Notes under the pieces: model-generated
Seen by the model: the letters and a program-made list of their open reading frames with translations, nothing else
Database searches by the model: none
Told to the model about the DNA's origin: nothing
Translations under genes and position numbers: made by a program
Shown: positions 42,119-52,305 of the stretch, piece by piece
Position numbering within the stretch: position 1 is the stretch's first letter
How the letters are laid out: every line of letters begins with the position of its first letter
Assembly (NCBI RefSeq): GCF_016735595.1
Contig: NZ_JAERRB010000004.1
Location: 1 to 64,000, forward strand
DNA length: 64,000 nt
Direction of reading: 5' to 3'
Origin: Chryseolinea lacunae
GTDB lineage: Bacteria; Bacteroidota; Bacteroidia; Cytophagales; Cyclobacteriaceae

Positions 42119-43159
42119 TCAACTCTCCTCGTCAAAATAAATTTTGTAGTAGTGTTTGCGCATCACTTCGTCGTAGCCTTTCTCGATGAGCTCGCGATTG
42201 CCGTGAATGTAGATGTGAAAATTCTTGTCGAGCTTCAGCACGGTCTTGAACACGCGGGCCTGACGCTTCACGGCCTGGGCCGAAATTTCGAAGTTGTCTA
42301 CAATCTCGTTGTCGGTCATGAACGTGCGCTCATATTTCCGAAACGACTCAATCACGTCGGCATCGCCCAGCACTTCCACCTCGAACTCGCTCTGGTTGAA
42401 CTGCTCTTTTGATTTGAAAAAGTTGATGGACTTGTTCAGCAGGTCGATCTTGTCGGCTTTTGAAACGCTGAATTCTTCGTCGAGCTGGTCGCCTACATAC
42501 TGGCGCGTCAGGTTCATGAAGTTGTGTGTGTGATGAAACGCGTCTGACCACGGTTTCACGTTCAGGAAATCGTGTTTCCAGAATTGCGCGTCTGATTTGT
42601 TGGCGTTGTCGACGATGAGAATTTTGTAGCCGCCTTCTTCTTCCTGGTTCAGGATGAGACAGCCCTTGTCGAGTTTCCGGATGTTCACACCTTCGTCGGC
42701 ATTGATATAGAAGTCGCCCGGAAGGGTTCTTAGTTTAAGATACGATTCCTTGTTCTCTGATTTGAAAATACCCAGCGCATCCACCACCTGGTTGTCGATG
42801 ACCACGCCCGACAAGCGCGCCACATACAAGTCGCCCGACTTGATGTTGGGGTGTTGGGTGGCTTCATATAAATGCTTGGCGATGTTCACGGAGTTTTCAT
42901 GAAACGACTCGCCTTCGTGAAACACGTCGCGGGCGAATTGAAACAACGGGTTCAGCGTGAAGTCTTCATTCGAAAACGTGAAGTTGTGATACTCCGGTGT
43001 GGTGAAGTTCGACAGGAAGTAGGTGAGCAAAAGGCTTTGGATTTTTTCGTCGTCCACATCGAGTGGCTCTTCCGAAAGTTTCAACAATTCCTGCGCACCG
43101 CGGTTGCCCACGATGTGCACCGATACCTGTAGAATGCTGCTTTGACTGCGATCGATCAT
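42119..43159 (-). CDS. Nucleoid-associated protein (NdpA/YejK family)
   Basis: 346 residues. The sequence follows the 37-kDa nucleoid-associated protein family: an N-terminal QVSVHIVGNRGAQELLKLSEEPL segment, a central region with VARLSGVVIDNQVVDALGIFKSENKESYLKL, and VDNANKSDAQFWKHDFLNVKP. YejK-type proteins associate with the nucleoid, with unclear detailed function. The gene starts 38 bp downstream of serS on the same strand. Confidence 0.85.
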   Translation of the reverse strand: MIDRSQSSILQVSVHIVGNRGAQELLKLSEEPLDVDDEKIQSLLLTYFLSNFTTPEYHNFTFSNEDFTLNPLFQFARDVFHEGESFHENSVNIAKHLYEATQHPNIKSGDLYVARLSGVVIDNQVVDALGIFKSENKESYLKLRTLPGDFYINADEGVNIRKLDKGCLILNQEEEGGYKILIVDNANKSDAQFWKHDFLNVKPWSDAFHHTHNFMNLTRQYVGDQLDEEFSVSKADKIDLLNKSINFFKSKEQFNQSEFEVEVLGDADVIESFRKYERTFMTDNEIVDNFEISAQAVKRQARVFKTVLKLDKNFHIYIHGNRELIEKGYDEVMRKHYYKIYFDEES

Positions 43160-43197
43160 GCGCTCGGCGAATGAGAGGTGTGGTGATTGGGTGTGGG

Positions 43198-44472
43198 TCA
43201 GTTAATGAATTCAAACTTCGTGTAGGGCACCAACGCTTTGGGTATGCGAATGCCGTCGGGAGTCTGGTTGTTTTCGAGAATAGACGCTACAATGCGCGGC
43301 AAGGCCAGGGCGCTGCCGTTGAGCGTGTGCAGCAATTGCGTTTTGCCATCTTTTGTTTTGTAGCGCAGCTTGAGGCGGTTGGCCTGAAAGGTTTCGAAGT
43401 TGCTGACAGAGCTCACTTCCAGCCACCGTTGCTGTCCGGCTGCATACACTTCCATGTCGTAGGTGATTGCGGAACTGAAGCCCATGTCGCCCCCGCAGAG
43501 CAACAGCTTGCGATAGGGGAGTTCCAGTTTTTCGAGAAGGCCTTGCACGTGTGCACACATTTCGTCGAGGATGGCTTCGGAATCTTCGGCTTTGGCGATC
43601 TGCACAATTTCAACTTTGTCGAATTGGTGGAGGCGGTTGAGGCCGCGCACGTGTGCGCCCCAGCTGCCGGCCTCGCGGCGGAAGCACGGTGTGTAGCCCA
43701 CGTTTTTCACCGGCAATTCTTCTTCGGCCACAATCACATCGCGATACAAATTGGTGATGGGCACTTCGGCTGTGGGAATGAGATAGAGGCCTTCTTCGTT
43801 AATGAAATACATCTGTCCTTCCTTGTCGGGAAGCTGGCCGGTGCCATAGCCCGAGGCTTCGTTCACCACAATGGGTGGCTGCACCTCTTTGTAGTTTTGT
43901 TTGTCGGCTTCGTCGAGGAAAAAGTTGATGAGCGCGCGTTGCAATTTGGCGCCCTTCCCTTTATAGACCGGGAAACCTGCGCCGGCTATTTTATTGCCCA
44001 GGTCGAAGTCGATGATGTCGTATTTTTTGATGAGGTCCCAATGCGGCAGTGCACCTTCGCCAAGCGAGGGAACGGTGCCGTGCTCATAGACGGTGATGTT
44101 GTCTTCGGCGCTTTTGCCAGCGGGCACCTTTTCGTTGGGGACGTTCGGAATTTTGTAGAGCAATTCCGTTTGGTTTTTTTCGTAGCCGTCGAGTTCAGCT
44201 TCGAGGCTCTTGATCTTGTCTTTGGCGGTGGCCACAGCGGCGCGCAGCGCGGTGGCTTCGTTGGCTTGTCCGGATTTCATGAGTTCGCCGATCTTCTTGG
44301 AGTCGGCGTTCGACTTTGCTTTCAGGTCGTCCAGGATGCCTTGCGTGTCGCGGCGCAGCTGGTCGTTGTTAAGAATTTCGCGGATGAGGACGTCGGCGTC
44401 TTTCAGGTTTCTTTTGCGGAGACCTTCCAGAATTTTTTCGGTGTGTTCGCGGATGACAACTGCCTGTAGCAT
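43198..44472 (-). CDS. serS: Serine--tRNA ligase
   Basis: 424 residues. The N-terminal antiparallel coiled coil (about 25-105) binds the long variable arm of tRNA-Ser. Class II motifs follow: motif 2 in TPCFRREAGSWG and motif 3 in TLNGSALALPRIVASILEN. Length is standard. It charges tRNA-Ser in the cytoplasm, including the tRNA-Ser(UGA) encoded at 11.7 kb. Confidence 0.97.
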   Translation of the reverse strand: MLQAVVIREHTEKILEGLRKRNLKDADVLIREILNNDQLRRDTQGILDDLKAKSNADSKKIGELMKSGQANEATALRAAVATAKDKIKSLEAELDGYEKNQTELLYKIPNVPNEKVPAGKSAEDNITVYEHGTVPSLGEGALPHWDLIKKYDIIDFDLGNKIAGAGFPVYKGKGAKLQRALINFFLDEADKQNYKEVQPPIVVNEASGYGTGQLPDKEGQMYFINEEGLYLIPTAEVPITNLYRDVIVAEEELPVKNVGYTPCFRREAGSWGAHVRGLNRLHQFDKVEIVQIAKAEDSEAILDEMCAHVQGLLEKLELPYRKLLLCGGDMGFSSAITYDMEVYAAGQQRWLEVSSVSNFETFQANRLKLRYKTKDGKTQLLHTLNGSALALPRIVASILENNQTPDGIRIPKALVPYTKFEFIN

Positions 44473-44553
44473 GGAGTTTGTTTTTTTAAGGACTCAAAAT
44501 TAGTTTTTTTGGAAGGCCGGGGACTTTTGTGACGAATAAAATATTTTTCTCAA

Positions 44554-44584
44554 TTTGATAATAGGCAAAATTCGCCTATACTTG
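44554..44584 (+). promoter_or_regulatory. Bacteroidota-type promoter for rho
   Basis: TTTG at 44554-44557 is followed after 19 bp by TATACTTG at 44577-44584, one mismatch from TAnnTTTG. It leaves a leader of about 160 nt before the rho start; rho leaders commonly mediate autoregulation. Confidence 0.55.
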
Positions 44585-44751
44585 CATCGTCATACGGCTT
44601 CATCTCAAGCCTTCTGAATAAAAATCCGGACTTTATTTTACTCAACCTTAAGTTCCTTAGTTAGTTGTTTTCATGATCCCAATTTCAGTTTGGCTGACTA
44701 CAACAATCAATTCAACAAATTTTTTCTAACAACCTTCATTTTTAAATCACC

Positions 44752-46350
44752 ATGTATACTATTGACGACCTGAATGTCAGGCTTCTTTCGGAACTGAAAG
44801 ATATTGCAGAGGGAATGGGTGTGAAGAACGCAAAGAAGCTTTCCAAACAAGATCTCATCTACAAAATTCTCGATCAGCAAGCCGTGGCCGGAGAAGCCGC
44901 CGCACCCGCCAAGAAAGTTTCAGCAGCCCCTGCCGCGTCAGCCCCCGCAGAAGCGGAACCCGAACGCAAAATGCGCCCCCGCCGTCGCGAAAATGTAGCA
45001 CCCACACCGGCTCCGCCCGCTCCGAAGGCCGCCGCCGAATCATCCGACTTTTCTTCCGACGAAATTCTGGATTCTATAAACATCAACTTCGATAGCAACA
45101 CACCTCAAACGTTCACCGAAGAAAACCTCGACAACGAACCGGAGATCAACACACAGGAAGACCTGATCCGCGCCGGCCGTGCCGAAGTGCGCGAAGATCG
45201 CCCGGTGATTCAATACCGCACCGCCATTCGCGAATTCGACGGCGCCATTGCCAACGAAGGTGTGCTCGAAATTATGCAAGACGGCTACGGCTTCCTCCGT
45301 TCGTCTGACTACAACTACCTGGCCAGCCCTGACGACATTTATGTATCGCCCTCGCAGATCAAACTGTTTGGTTTGAAAACCGGCGACACCGTGAAGGGCT
45401 CCATCCGTCCTCCGAAAGAAGGCGAGAAATATTTTGCCTTGTTGAAAGTGGAATCGGTGAACGGAAAAACCACCGAAGAAATTCGCGACCGTGTGGCTTT
45501 CGAATACCTGACGCCACTGTTCCCCAACGAAAAACTAAGACTCAGCACCACGCCCGACAACATGTCGACCCGCGTGCTCGACTTGTTCTCGCCCATAGGC
45601 AAAGGACAACGCGGCATGATTGTGGCGCAGCCCAAAACCGGTAAAACGGTGCTCCTGAAAAATATTGCCAACGCTATCGCGGAAAACCATCCCGAAGTAT
45701 ACCTCATCGTGTTGCTCATTGACGAGCGTCCTGAAGAAGTTACCGACATGGCCCGCAGCGTGAAAGCTGAAGTGGTTGCCTCTACGTTCGACGAACAAGC
45801 TGAACGCCACGTGAAGGTGGCCAGCATAGTGCTCGAAAAAGCCAAGCGCATGGTGGAGTGTGGTCACGACGTGGTGATTTTGCTCGACTCGCTCACGCGT
45901 CTGGCCCGTGCCTACAACACCGTGGTGCCCTCGTCGGGTAAGATTCTTTCGGGTGGTGTGGATGCCAACGCATTGCACAAACCGAAACGCTTCTTTGGTG
46001 CGGCCCGCAAAATTGAAAATGGAGGTTCGCTCACCATTATTGCCACAGCCCTTATTGACACCGGTTCTAAAATGGACGAAGTGATCTTTGAAGAATTCAA
46101 AGGAACGGGCAACATGGAACTCCAGCTCGATCGCAAGCTGGCGAACCGCAGAGTATATCCCGCCATCGACGTGCCGGCATCGGGAACACGCCGCGAAGAT
46201 TTGTTGCTGAGAGAAGAAGAGCTCCAGCGCGTTTGGATCTTGCGCAAGTTCATGGCCGACATGAACTCTGTGGAAGCTATGGAATTCCTCCAGAGCAGAA
46301 TGAAGGGCACCCGCAACAACGACGAGTTTCTTGTATCCATGAATGGATAA
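44752..46350 (+). CDS. rho: Transcription termination factor Rho
   Basis: 532 residues, longer than E. coli Rho (419). The N-terminal Rho_N helical domain ([30 protein letters not shown], 10-39) is followed by an Ala/Pro/Glu-rich and acidic insertion (about 44-140), a common feature of Bacteroidota Rho. The cold-shock-like RNA-binding domain ([15 protein letters not shown]...[16 protein letters not shown]) follows. The ATPase has Walker A in QPKTGKT and Walker B in [16 protein letters not shown]. It is a hexameric helicase that ends transcription. Confidence 0.97.
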   Translation: MYTIDDLNVRLLSELKDIAEGMGVKNAKKLSKQDLIYKILDQQAVAGEAAAPAKKVSAAPAASAPAEAEPERKMRPRRRENVAPTPAPPAPKAAAESSDFSSDEILDSININFDSNTPQTFTEENLDNEPEINTQEDLIRAGRAEVREDRPVIQYRTAIREFDGAIANEGVLEIMQDGYGFLRSSDYNYLASPDDIYVSPSQIKLFGLKTGDTVKGSIRPPKEGEKYFALLKVESVNGKTTEEIRDRVAFEYLTPLFPNEKLRLSTTPDNMSTRVLDLFSPIGKGQRGMIVAQPKTGKTVLLKNIANAIAENHPEVYLIVLLIDERPEEVTDMARSVKAEVVASTFDEQAERHVKVASIVLEKAKRMVECGHDVVILLDSLTRLARAYNTVVPSSGKILSGGVDANALHKPKRFFGAARKIENGGSLTIIATALIDTGSKMDEVIFEEFKGTGNMELQLDRKLANRRVYPAIDVPASGTRREDLLLREEELQRVWILRKFMADMNSVEAMEFLQSRMKGTRNNDEFLVSMNG

Positions 46351-46370
46351 GCAGCATAAAACCTTTAACT

Positions 46371-46402
46371 AAAAAAAGCCCCGACATGTCGGGGCTTTTT
46401 TT
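46371..46402 (+). terminator. Rho-independent terminator after rho
   Basis: Perfectly symmetric 16-bp stem (46371-46386 with 46387-46402) with A/T tracts at both ends, usable by rho and by the convergent TerB-like gene. Confidence 0.93.
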
Positions 46403-46428
46403 GTGACCGGATTTTTGTCTCCGGTGTA

Positions 46429-46806
46429 TTATTTCAACACGAGGTCTATCAGTTCGCGTTGCACGTTCCAGTCTTTGGCCAGCTTCAGCATGGCCGTTGC
46501 TTCCATTTCTGTTACGTAGCCCTTCAGGTTGTTGGCCTGCCACACCATGTTGATGAGTTCGATGCGTTTTTCCTTGGTATAGTCGGCAATGATGTCGTTC
46601 AGGTAGTGGCGTGCGCGTTCGAAGGAAGTGATGTGGTCTTGCGACACAAATTCGAGGGCCCATTGATATTCGGCGTGCGCATCCAGCTCGTTGGCCGTTC
46701 GTTCGAGGTCCTGTTTTTCCTGTTCGTCCAGACCGTGATAGTGGAAGATAACGGACTTCAGGAGCATGTACACTTTCTTTTCTTCGGTCGATTTCACGGC
46801 GCGCAA
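46429..46806 (-). CDS. TerB-like helical protein
   Basis: 125 residues from TTG 46806 or 122 from GTG 46797; no ATG is available before residue 14. All-helical: LLKSVIFHYHGLDEQEKQDLERTANELDAHAEYQWALEF and later VWQANNLKGYVTEMEATAMLKLAKDWNV, which resembles the TerB-like (tellurite resistance B) helical domain. Metal-binding acidic residues are plausible but not certain. The function is unknown. It is convergent with rho and shares its terminator. Confidence 0.6.
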   Translation of the reverse strand: MRAVKSTEEKKVYMLLKSVIFHYHGLDEQEKQDLERTANELDAHAEYQWALEFVSQDHITSFERARHYLNDIIADYTKEKRIELINMVWQANNLKGYVTEMEATAMLKLAKDWNVQRELIDLVLK

Positions 46807-46867
46807 ATTATTTCGAATGAATTGGGTATCGAAAATTACAAAAGATATTCAACCCGCCATAGGGTAG

Positions 46868-48001
46868 TCAGGGCGTTAGCAAAAATAGATCGGACGCAAT
46901 CTTGTCGGCCAGCAGCTTGCCGCGCCTGGTGAGGCGCAAAATGTTGTTGTCGAGCGATGCATACTGGCTGCGGAGCAAGTCGTTGAGATAGGGGCCGTGT
47001 GTTGTGGGCACATCGTAGTGCCATGTGTTGAAGATGTGCGTGAGGTCTGCTCCCCAGGCGGTGCGCAGGGTGGTGAGCAGGTAGTCGTTGATCTGGTCTT
47101 CGCGTGTGAGCTCCTCGCGCGTGGCGGGAATCGTTTTCGCCTGCAGGGCTTTCAGGTAAAGAGAATTGTTGCTGATGTTGAATTGCCGGTGTGCGCCATT
47201 GTAGGAATGGGCGCTTGGCCCCACACCCAGATAGGCCTCAGATTTCCAATAGCTGCTGTTGTGGCGCGACTGGAAGCCGGGCAATGCAAAGTTGGACACT
47301 TCATATTGATCGAACCCAGCACCCTCCAGGCGCCCCACAAGCACCTGCAACTGCTGGCCGGCCAGGTCGTCGTCTACAGGACGAAGTTTTCCGGCGGCAG
47401 CCCAGCGCCCAAAGGCCGTCTTCTGCTCAATGGTGAGCGAGTAGGACGAAATGTGCTGGGGGTTCAGGTTCAGCGCCTTCTGAATATTTTCTTCCCACAC
47501 GGCCTCCGTCTGGTCGGGAATGGCATAGATGAGGTCGATGCTGATGTTTTCAAAGCCTGCGTCGTAGGCATCCACGACACATTGTGAAGCCAGAGTGGCA
47601 TTGTGGGCGCGGTTCAGAAATTTCAACACGGCATCGTCGAACGACTGGATGCCGATGCTGAGCCGGTTGATGCCCGACCGGCGGAGCGATGCCAGTTTGT
47701 CTTTTGTGAGGTCGTCGGGATTTGCTTCGAGGGTGAATTCGGCGCCGGTGTTGACGGGAAAGGTCTTGTAAAGCGTGTCCAGCATGCCGTTCAATTCCGC
47801 TTCCGAGAGAAGGGAGGGAGTGCCGCCACCAAAATAGACGGTATTGACGCGCTCGCCCTGAAGGTAGTCGCGCTGCAACACCAACTCTTCCGTTATGGCC
47901 GCCACGATAGACGCCCTGTTATCGAGGTTGGTCGAAAAATGAAAGTCGCAGTAGTGACACGCCTGTTTGCAGAACGGGATATGAAGGTAAATACCGGCCA
48001 T
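46868..48001 (-). CDS. hemW: Radical SAM heme chaperone HemW-like protein
   Basis: 377 residues. N-terminal IYLHIPFCKQACHYCDFHF gives the radical SAM CxxxCxxC cluster site (residues about 11-18). The YFGGGTPSLL SAM site, SIGIQSFDDAVLKFLNRAH and IDLIYAIPDQT follow. This is the HemN-like/HemW group, which handles heme rather than oxidising coproporphyrinogen. The C-terminal HemN domain is present (ELTREDQINDYLLTTLRTAWG). It is divergent from the DUF4271 gene. Confidence 0.92.
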   Translation of the reverse strand: MAGIYLHIPFCKQACHYCDFHFSTNLDNRASIVAAITEELVLQRDYLQGERVNTVYFGGGTPSLLSEAELNGMLDTLYKTFPVNTGAEFTLEANPDDLTKDKLASLRRSGINRLSIGIQSFDDAVLKFLNRAHNATLASQCVVDAYDAGFENISIDLIYAIPDQTEAVWEENIQKALNLNPQHISSYSLTIEQKTAFGRWAAAGKLRPVDDDLAGQQLQVLVGRLEGAGFDQYEVSNFALPGFQSRHNSSYWKSEAYLGVGPSAHSYNGAHRQFNISNNSLYLKALQAKTIPATREELTREDQINDYLLTTLRTAWGADLTHIFNTWHYDVPTTHGPYLNDLLRSQYASLDNNILRLTRRGKLLADKIASDLFLLTP

Positions 48002-48065
48002 AATGAGCTACAAAACTACTTGCATTTCGGATATAAGACGAGATTCTGATACTTTTGAAAATTAT

Positions 48066-49169
48066 ATGAAGCCAACCATCCATTTTTTGCTGATCGTGCT
48101 GCTCTGTGGAGTGGGCATTCCGCGCGTGTTGGGCCAGGACTATACCGTGCTGAAAGACCTGCACGCCGAATGGCAGGTGAACCAGGGCGATGCCTTTGAG
48201 CCCTTCAACAAAAAATCAGACGTGAGCACGGTCTACTTCTGGATTGAGGCGGCCAAGTTTCCCGGTGTGGTGTTGCACGTGAACAGCACCGAACCTTTTT
48301 CGCTGTTTGTGAACGGCCAGCTGGCGGCACAACACAGCACAGGGCTGTATCTGAAAATTGATAGCCTGCGAAAAATTTTCCGCACACCGGTTTTGCAGGT
48401 GGGCGTGCACCAGGCAAAGATCAAGGAGGGAGGATTGCAGACAACGCTGGAAACCGTGTCGCCCGCATCGTCGACCGATGTTTCACCATTGAAATTTTCT
48501 TCCTTTCGCGACTTTGCGATTGTGGGGATGCTCATTTTGCTGACCATGCTGGTGATCATTATCAAGCTTAACCCCAAACTGACCTCCGATTATTTTTCTA
48601 TTACGAAAATATTTTCCATGCGTGAAGGCGAAGAAAGTCAGGTCTATTCGCGCATCACCAGCAGCATTAACATTCTGTTTTATGCCTACAGCAGTTTGAT
48701 GCTGGGCTACTATCTGGTGATCATTTTTCATTTTTTGCCGGCGCACTATTCGGCGGCGCTGGCGTTTCAGGCCGACACCTTCTGGGAGGCTATGCGCCAG
48801 TGGCTTGAACTGAGTTTTATCGTGCTGACGTTGTTTTTTATGAAGATCGTGCTGGTTTACGGGCTCTCGTTCGTGTTTGGCATGCGGGAAATTGCGGGCA
48901 TACATTTCTTCAATTGGGTGCGTTTGCTGCTCGGCGTTTTCGGAATTCTCACCATCATTTTGTTTCTGTATTTTGTGACGCACGGACAACGCGAAGGCTT
49001 CTATGTTTTTTTGCTGAGTGTGATGTCGTGGTTGCTGGCCGGATGGACCCTGCTCATCATTTTAAAATTGCAGCGACACATGGGTCACTCAATGTTCCAT
49101 TTATTTTCGTACATTTGTGCGACGGAATTGATACCCTTTCTGATCACAATTAAGGTTCTTTATAATTAG
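48066..49169 (+). CDS. DUF4271-family membrane protein
   Basis: 367 residues from ATG 48066, which opens a signal peptide (KPTIHFLLIVLLCGVGIPRVLG). An exported segment of about 140 residues is followed by seven or so hydrophobic helices (from about residue 155 to the end), matching the DUF4271 arrangement found upstream of hemD in Bacteroidota. hemD starts 17 bp after the stop. Role unknown. Confidence 0.85.
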   Translation: MKPTIHFLLIVLLCGVGIPRVLGQDYTVLKDLHAEWQVNQGDAFEPFNKKSDVSTVYFWIEAAKFPGVVLHVNSTEPFSLFVNGQLAAQHSTGLYLKIDSLRKIFRTPVLQVGVHQAKIKEGGLQTTLETVSPASSTDVSPLKFSSFRDFAIVGMLILLTMLVIIIKLNPKLTSDYFSITKIFSMREGEESQVYSRITSSINILFYAYSSLMLGYYLVIIFHFLPAHYSAALAFQADTFWEAMRQWLELSFIVLTLFFMKIVLVYGLSFVFGMREIAGIHFFNWVRLLLGVFGILTIILFLYFVTHGQREGFYVFLLSVMSWLLAGWTLLIILKLQRHMGHSMFHLFSYICATELIPFLITIKVLYN

Positions 49170-49186
49170 CCCGAATTCGTTTAGTG

Positions 49187-49963
49187 ATGAGTGAAATTGC
49201 TACTGACAGGATGCGCAAAGTGAAGAGTATCCTGGTAACCCAAGAATTCCCAGCAGATGCTAATTCGCCCTATCTGAAACTTGCTGAAAAGTTTAACCTG
49301 AAGATCGACTTCAGGCCCTTCATACAGGTGGAGCCTGTGCCGGTGAAAGAATTCCGTAAACAGAAGATTGATATCCTCAATCACACGGCCATCATCTTTA
49401 CCAGCCGCAACGCTGTGGATCATTTCTTCCACATCTGCCAGGAACTGAAAGTTGAAATGCCGCCCGAGATGAAATACTTCTGCATCTCCGAGCAAACCTC
49501 GAACTACCTCCAAAAGTATATCGTGATCCGTAAGCGCAAGATCTTTACGGGCCTGAAAACGGCACAAGATCTTTTGGAGATCCTGAAAAAACACAAGAAC
49601 GAAAAGTATCTCTTCCCCTGTTCGGACATCCGCAAGAATGACATTCCCGATTTTTTGAAAGACGGCGGATACCACTACACGGAAGCGATCATATACCATA
49701 CCGTTGCCGCCGATCTGTCGGACCTGAAAGAGGTTTTCTACGACATTCTGGCCTTCTTCAGCCCTTCGGGCATCAACTCGTTGTTCGTGAACTTCCCGGA
49801 GTTTAAGCAGAACAACACGCGCATTGCCGTGTTCGGTCCAACCACCGCCAAGGCCGTTCGCGACGCCGGTTTGATCCTCGATATTGAAGCTCCGCTGCCC
49901 AACGCTCCGTCTATGACCGGAGCCCTCGAACTCTATATTAAGAAGGCGAACGGCATCAAATAA
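49187..49963 (+). CDS. hemD: Uroporphyrinogen-III synthase
   Basis: 258 residues from ATG 49187; a GTG one codon earlier is possible. HemD sequences diverge strongly, but IIFTSRNAVDHFFHICQEL, KYFCISEQTSNYLQKY, YLFPCSDIRKNDIPDFLKDGGY and FFSPSGINSLFVNF are characteristic of the two-lobed fold. It closes hydroxymethylbilane to uroporphyrinogen III in heme synthesis. In Bacteroidota it typically precedes the gliding genes, as it does here. Confidence 0.88.
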   Translation: MSEIATDRMRKVKSILVTQEFPADANSPYLKLAEKFNLKIDFRPFIQVEPVPVKEFRKQKIDILNHTAIIFTSRNAVDHFFHICQELKVEMPPEMKYFCISEQTSNYLQKYIVIRKRKIFTGLKTAQDLLEILKKHKNEKYLFPCSDIRKNDIPDFLKDGGYHYTEAIIYHTVAADLSDLKEVFYDILAFFSPSGINSLFVNFPEFKQNNTRIAVFGPTTAKAVRDAGLILDIEAPLPNAPSMTGALELYIKKANGIK

Positions 49964-50022
49964 CTACTTCATCCTTTGAATTTTACTAAGTCACATTTTT
50001 TATTACACTTTAATTACATTAG

Positions 50023-50054
50023 TTGAAAGTGTCGTAAAAAAGCGTTTACTTTAG
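50023..50054 (+). promoter_or_regulatory. Candidate promoter for the porP-gldKLMN cluster
   Basis: TTG at 50023-50025 and TACTTTAG at 50047-50054, one mismatch from TAnnTTTG, spaced 21 bp, about 20 bp before the porP/sprF-like start. Confidence 0.35.
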
Positions 50055-50073
50055 CTTCTACTTTTTAAACTTA

Positions 50074-51024
50074 ATGCTGAAAAGGACTTTTTATACCCTC
50101 TCGCTGCTGCTTCTAGGAGCAGGTGCTTTTGCTCAGCAAGACCCCCTATTCACGCAATACATGTTCAATAACTTGTACATGACACCAGCGTTCGCGGGGG
50201 TTGACGGTGTTACCCGTTTCTCGGCCATTCACCGGAGTCAATGGCTAGGATATCAGTCAAGCTTCGGAGACGGTGGTGCTCCTACCACACAGATGGTGAC
50301 CTTCAACACGCCCATCAACAAACTCAGAAGCGGCGCCGGTGCCTACATCATCAACGATAACCTGGGTCCGCAGAACAACCTCGAAGCACAAGTATCATAC
50401 GCCTATCATCTCGGCATCAAAGACACCAAACTAAGCTTCGGTATTAAAGCCGGTGTCTACTCACAAACCATCAATGGCAAACACTATCGCTTCGTGCAAG
50501 AGAATGATCCCCTGATCATCGAAGGCAAGGAGTCGCAGATAAAGCCCGACTTAGGGTTGGGTGTTTTTTACAGGGCTGAGAAGTATTATCTCGGCATGGG
50601 TTTCAACCACTTGCTCCGTTCCAACTTCAACTTCGGTCTTGACAGTGTGCGCGGTGCGTTGGTGAATCACATCAACTTCACCGGTGGCTACTTCTATGAA
50701 GTGAGCTTCGACCTGAAGGTGCAATTTACCACAGCGGTGCGCACCGATTTGAACAAGACACAAGTAGACCTGGCGGGTATCGCCTACATCAAAGATACGA
50801 TGTGGGGAGGCCTGGCGTTTAGACAAGCAGAGGCCGCCAGCTTGCTGTTGGGCTATTCCCTTCTTAAGGACAAGTCGTTGAAAATGGGCACGGCGATCGA
50901 CTTCATTGTGAAGGATCGTGCCGCCAAAGAAAGTTTTTCATTTGAATTTATGTTGAGTTATGACCTTCCAGTGAATCCGGGTAGCGGCAAAAAAGTCGTT
51001 CGGACCCCTCGCTATAGGCACTAG
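50074..51024 (+). CDS. PorP/SprF-family type IX secretion outer-membrane protein
   Basis: 316 residues. After a signal peptide ending in GAFA, the segment QQDPLFTQYMFNNLYMTPAFAGVDG (about 21-45) is the family hallmark. The rest alternates as beta strands (GAGAYIINDNLGPQNNLEAQVSYAYHL) and suits an outer-membrane barrel. PorP/SprF proteins attach T9SS substrates to the cell surface or rotary machinery. It is the first gene of the gld cluster; its stop lies 125 bp before gldK. Confidence 0.93.
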   Translation: MLKRTFYTLSLLLLGAGAFAQQDPLFTQYMFNNLYMTPAFAGVDGVTRFSAIHRSQWLGYQSSFGDGGAPTTQMVTFNTPINKLRSGAGAYIINDNLGPQNNLEAQVSYAYHLGIKDTKLSFGIKAGVYSQTINGKHYRFVQENDPLIIEGKESQIKPDLGLGVFYRAEKYYLGMGFNHLLRSNFNFGLDSVRGALVNHINFTGGYFYEVSFDLKVQFTTAVRTDLNKTQVDLAGIAYIKDTMWGGLAFRQAEAASLLLGYSLLKDKSLKMGTAIDFIVKDRAAKESFSFEFMLSYDLPVNPGSGKKVVRTPRYRH

Positions 51025-51149
51025 CCGACATTTGATTTTGGTATTTTTAAGAATTTGTGGAATTTGTAAATAGTTTCTCAAAAAAGTCAAGTGAATAAAA
51101 GTTAACTTTCGAGCCTTAAAATTTAAGCGTAGACAAACTGAGCAGAAGT

Positions 51150-52235
51150 ATGAATAAATCGGTTGTTTCTAAAGTAGTTTTAGTATTCGCAGGCGCTATT
51201 GCTAGTGCGTGTGGATTACTTGGCCTTGGCGGCAAAAAAGGTGGCGACCAGGGTGAACTCGTTGGTGTATCCGGGCGTGAAGGCTGGGTGATGACCATCC
51301 CCTATGGAATGGTGCCCATTCCCGCTGGTACATTCCACATGGGGCAAGCGGATGAAGACCCTGCATCTACGCAGATCAACTTCAACAAGCAGGTAACGAT
51401 CGGTTCGTTCTTCATGGACGATACAGAAATCACAAACAACGAGTACCGTCAATTCACGAATTTTTTCCTCGTCGACAACGGCAGCATCGAAGGTTTTGAG
51501 ACTGTGGATGCTGAGACGTTCCGTCAGAAGTATTATCCTGACACCGCAGCATGGGTTCGCGATTTCGCACACCACATGGGCGATCCTATTCAGGACTACT
51601 ACTACTGGCACCCCGGCTATGACGACTACCCTGTGGTGGGTGTGAACTGGGATGCGGCTGTGTTCTTCGGACAATGGAGAACCGCCTACCTGAACGACTA
51701 CCGCAAGAGCGTGGGTGACTTCCCGATGCCGGCGTTCCGTCTGCCCTCAGAAGCAGAATGGGAATATGCAGCCCGCGGCGGTCGCGACATGGCAAAGTAT
51801 CCCTGGGGTAACCCTTACATCCGGAACTCGAAAGGATGTATGTTGGCCAACTTCAAACCTGGTCGTGGTAACTTCTATGACGACGGCTTTGCGTACTCTT
51901 CGCCGGTGCAGTCTTACTTCCCCAACGACTATGGTCTTTATGACATGTCGGGCAACGTGAGCGAATGGTGCCTCGACGACTTCAACCCGGCTTCGGTGCC
52001 CACCGTGTGGGACTTGAACCCGCAGTACATCGATCCTAGAACAAATCCCGAAAGTGCCAAATACAACCCACGTGTTCCTCCGAAGAAAGTAGTTCGCGGT
52101 GGTTCATGGAAGGACGTTGCATACTACTTGGAAACAGGAACACGTACCTACGAATTTAAAGATTCTACCCGGGCATATATCGGCTTCCGTTGCGCTATGA
52201 CGCACCTGGGTCGTTCGTCCGGTCAGGAATTCTAG
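51150..52235 (+). CDS. gldK: Gliding/T9SS lipoprotein GldK
   Basis: 361 residues. An N-terminal lipoprotein-type signal ends at SACG. The FGE/SUMF1 fold follows: PIPAGTFHMGQ, TEITNNEYRQF, HPGYDDYPVVGVNWDAAVFF, RLPSEAEWEYAARGG, DMSGNVSEWC and VVRGGSWKD. GldK/PorK forms the periplasmic-outer-membrane ring of type IX secretion with GldN. Catalytic cysteines of formylglycine enzymes are not preserved. gldL follows after 70 bp. Confidence 0.96.
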   Translation: MNKSVVSKVVLVFAGAIASACGLLGLGGKKGGDQGELVGVSGREGWVMTIPYGMVPIPAGTFHMGQADEDPASTQINFNKQVTIGSFFMDDTEITNNEYRQFTNFFLVDNGSIEGFETVDAETFRQKYYPDTAAWVRDFAHHMGDPIQDYYYWHPGYDDYPVVGVNWDAAVFFGQWRTAYLNDYRKSVGDFPMPAFRLPSEAEWEYAARGGRDMAKYPWGNPYIRNSKGCMLANFKPGRGNFYDDGFAYSSPVQSYFPNDYGLYDMSGNVSEWCLDDFNPASVPTVWDLNPQYIDPRTNPESAKYNPRVPPKKVVRGGSWKDVAYYLETGTRTYEFKDSTRAYIGFRCAMTHLGRSSGQEF

Positions 52236-52305
52236 TCCACGAGCAAACTCTATTTTTTCATTATCTTTTAAAATATCAAAAGGCAAAACTTAAACCATTA
52301 CTACA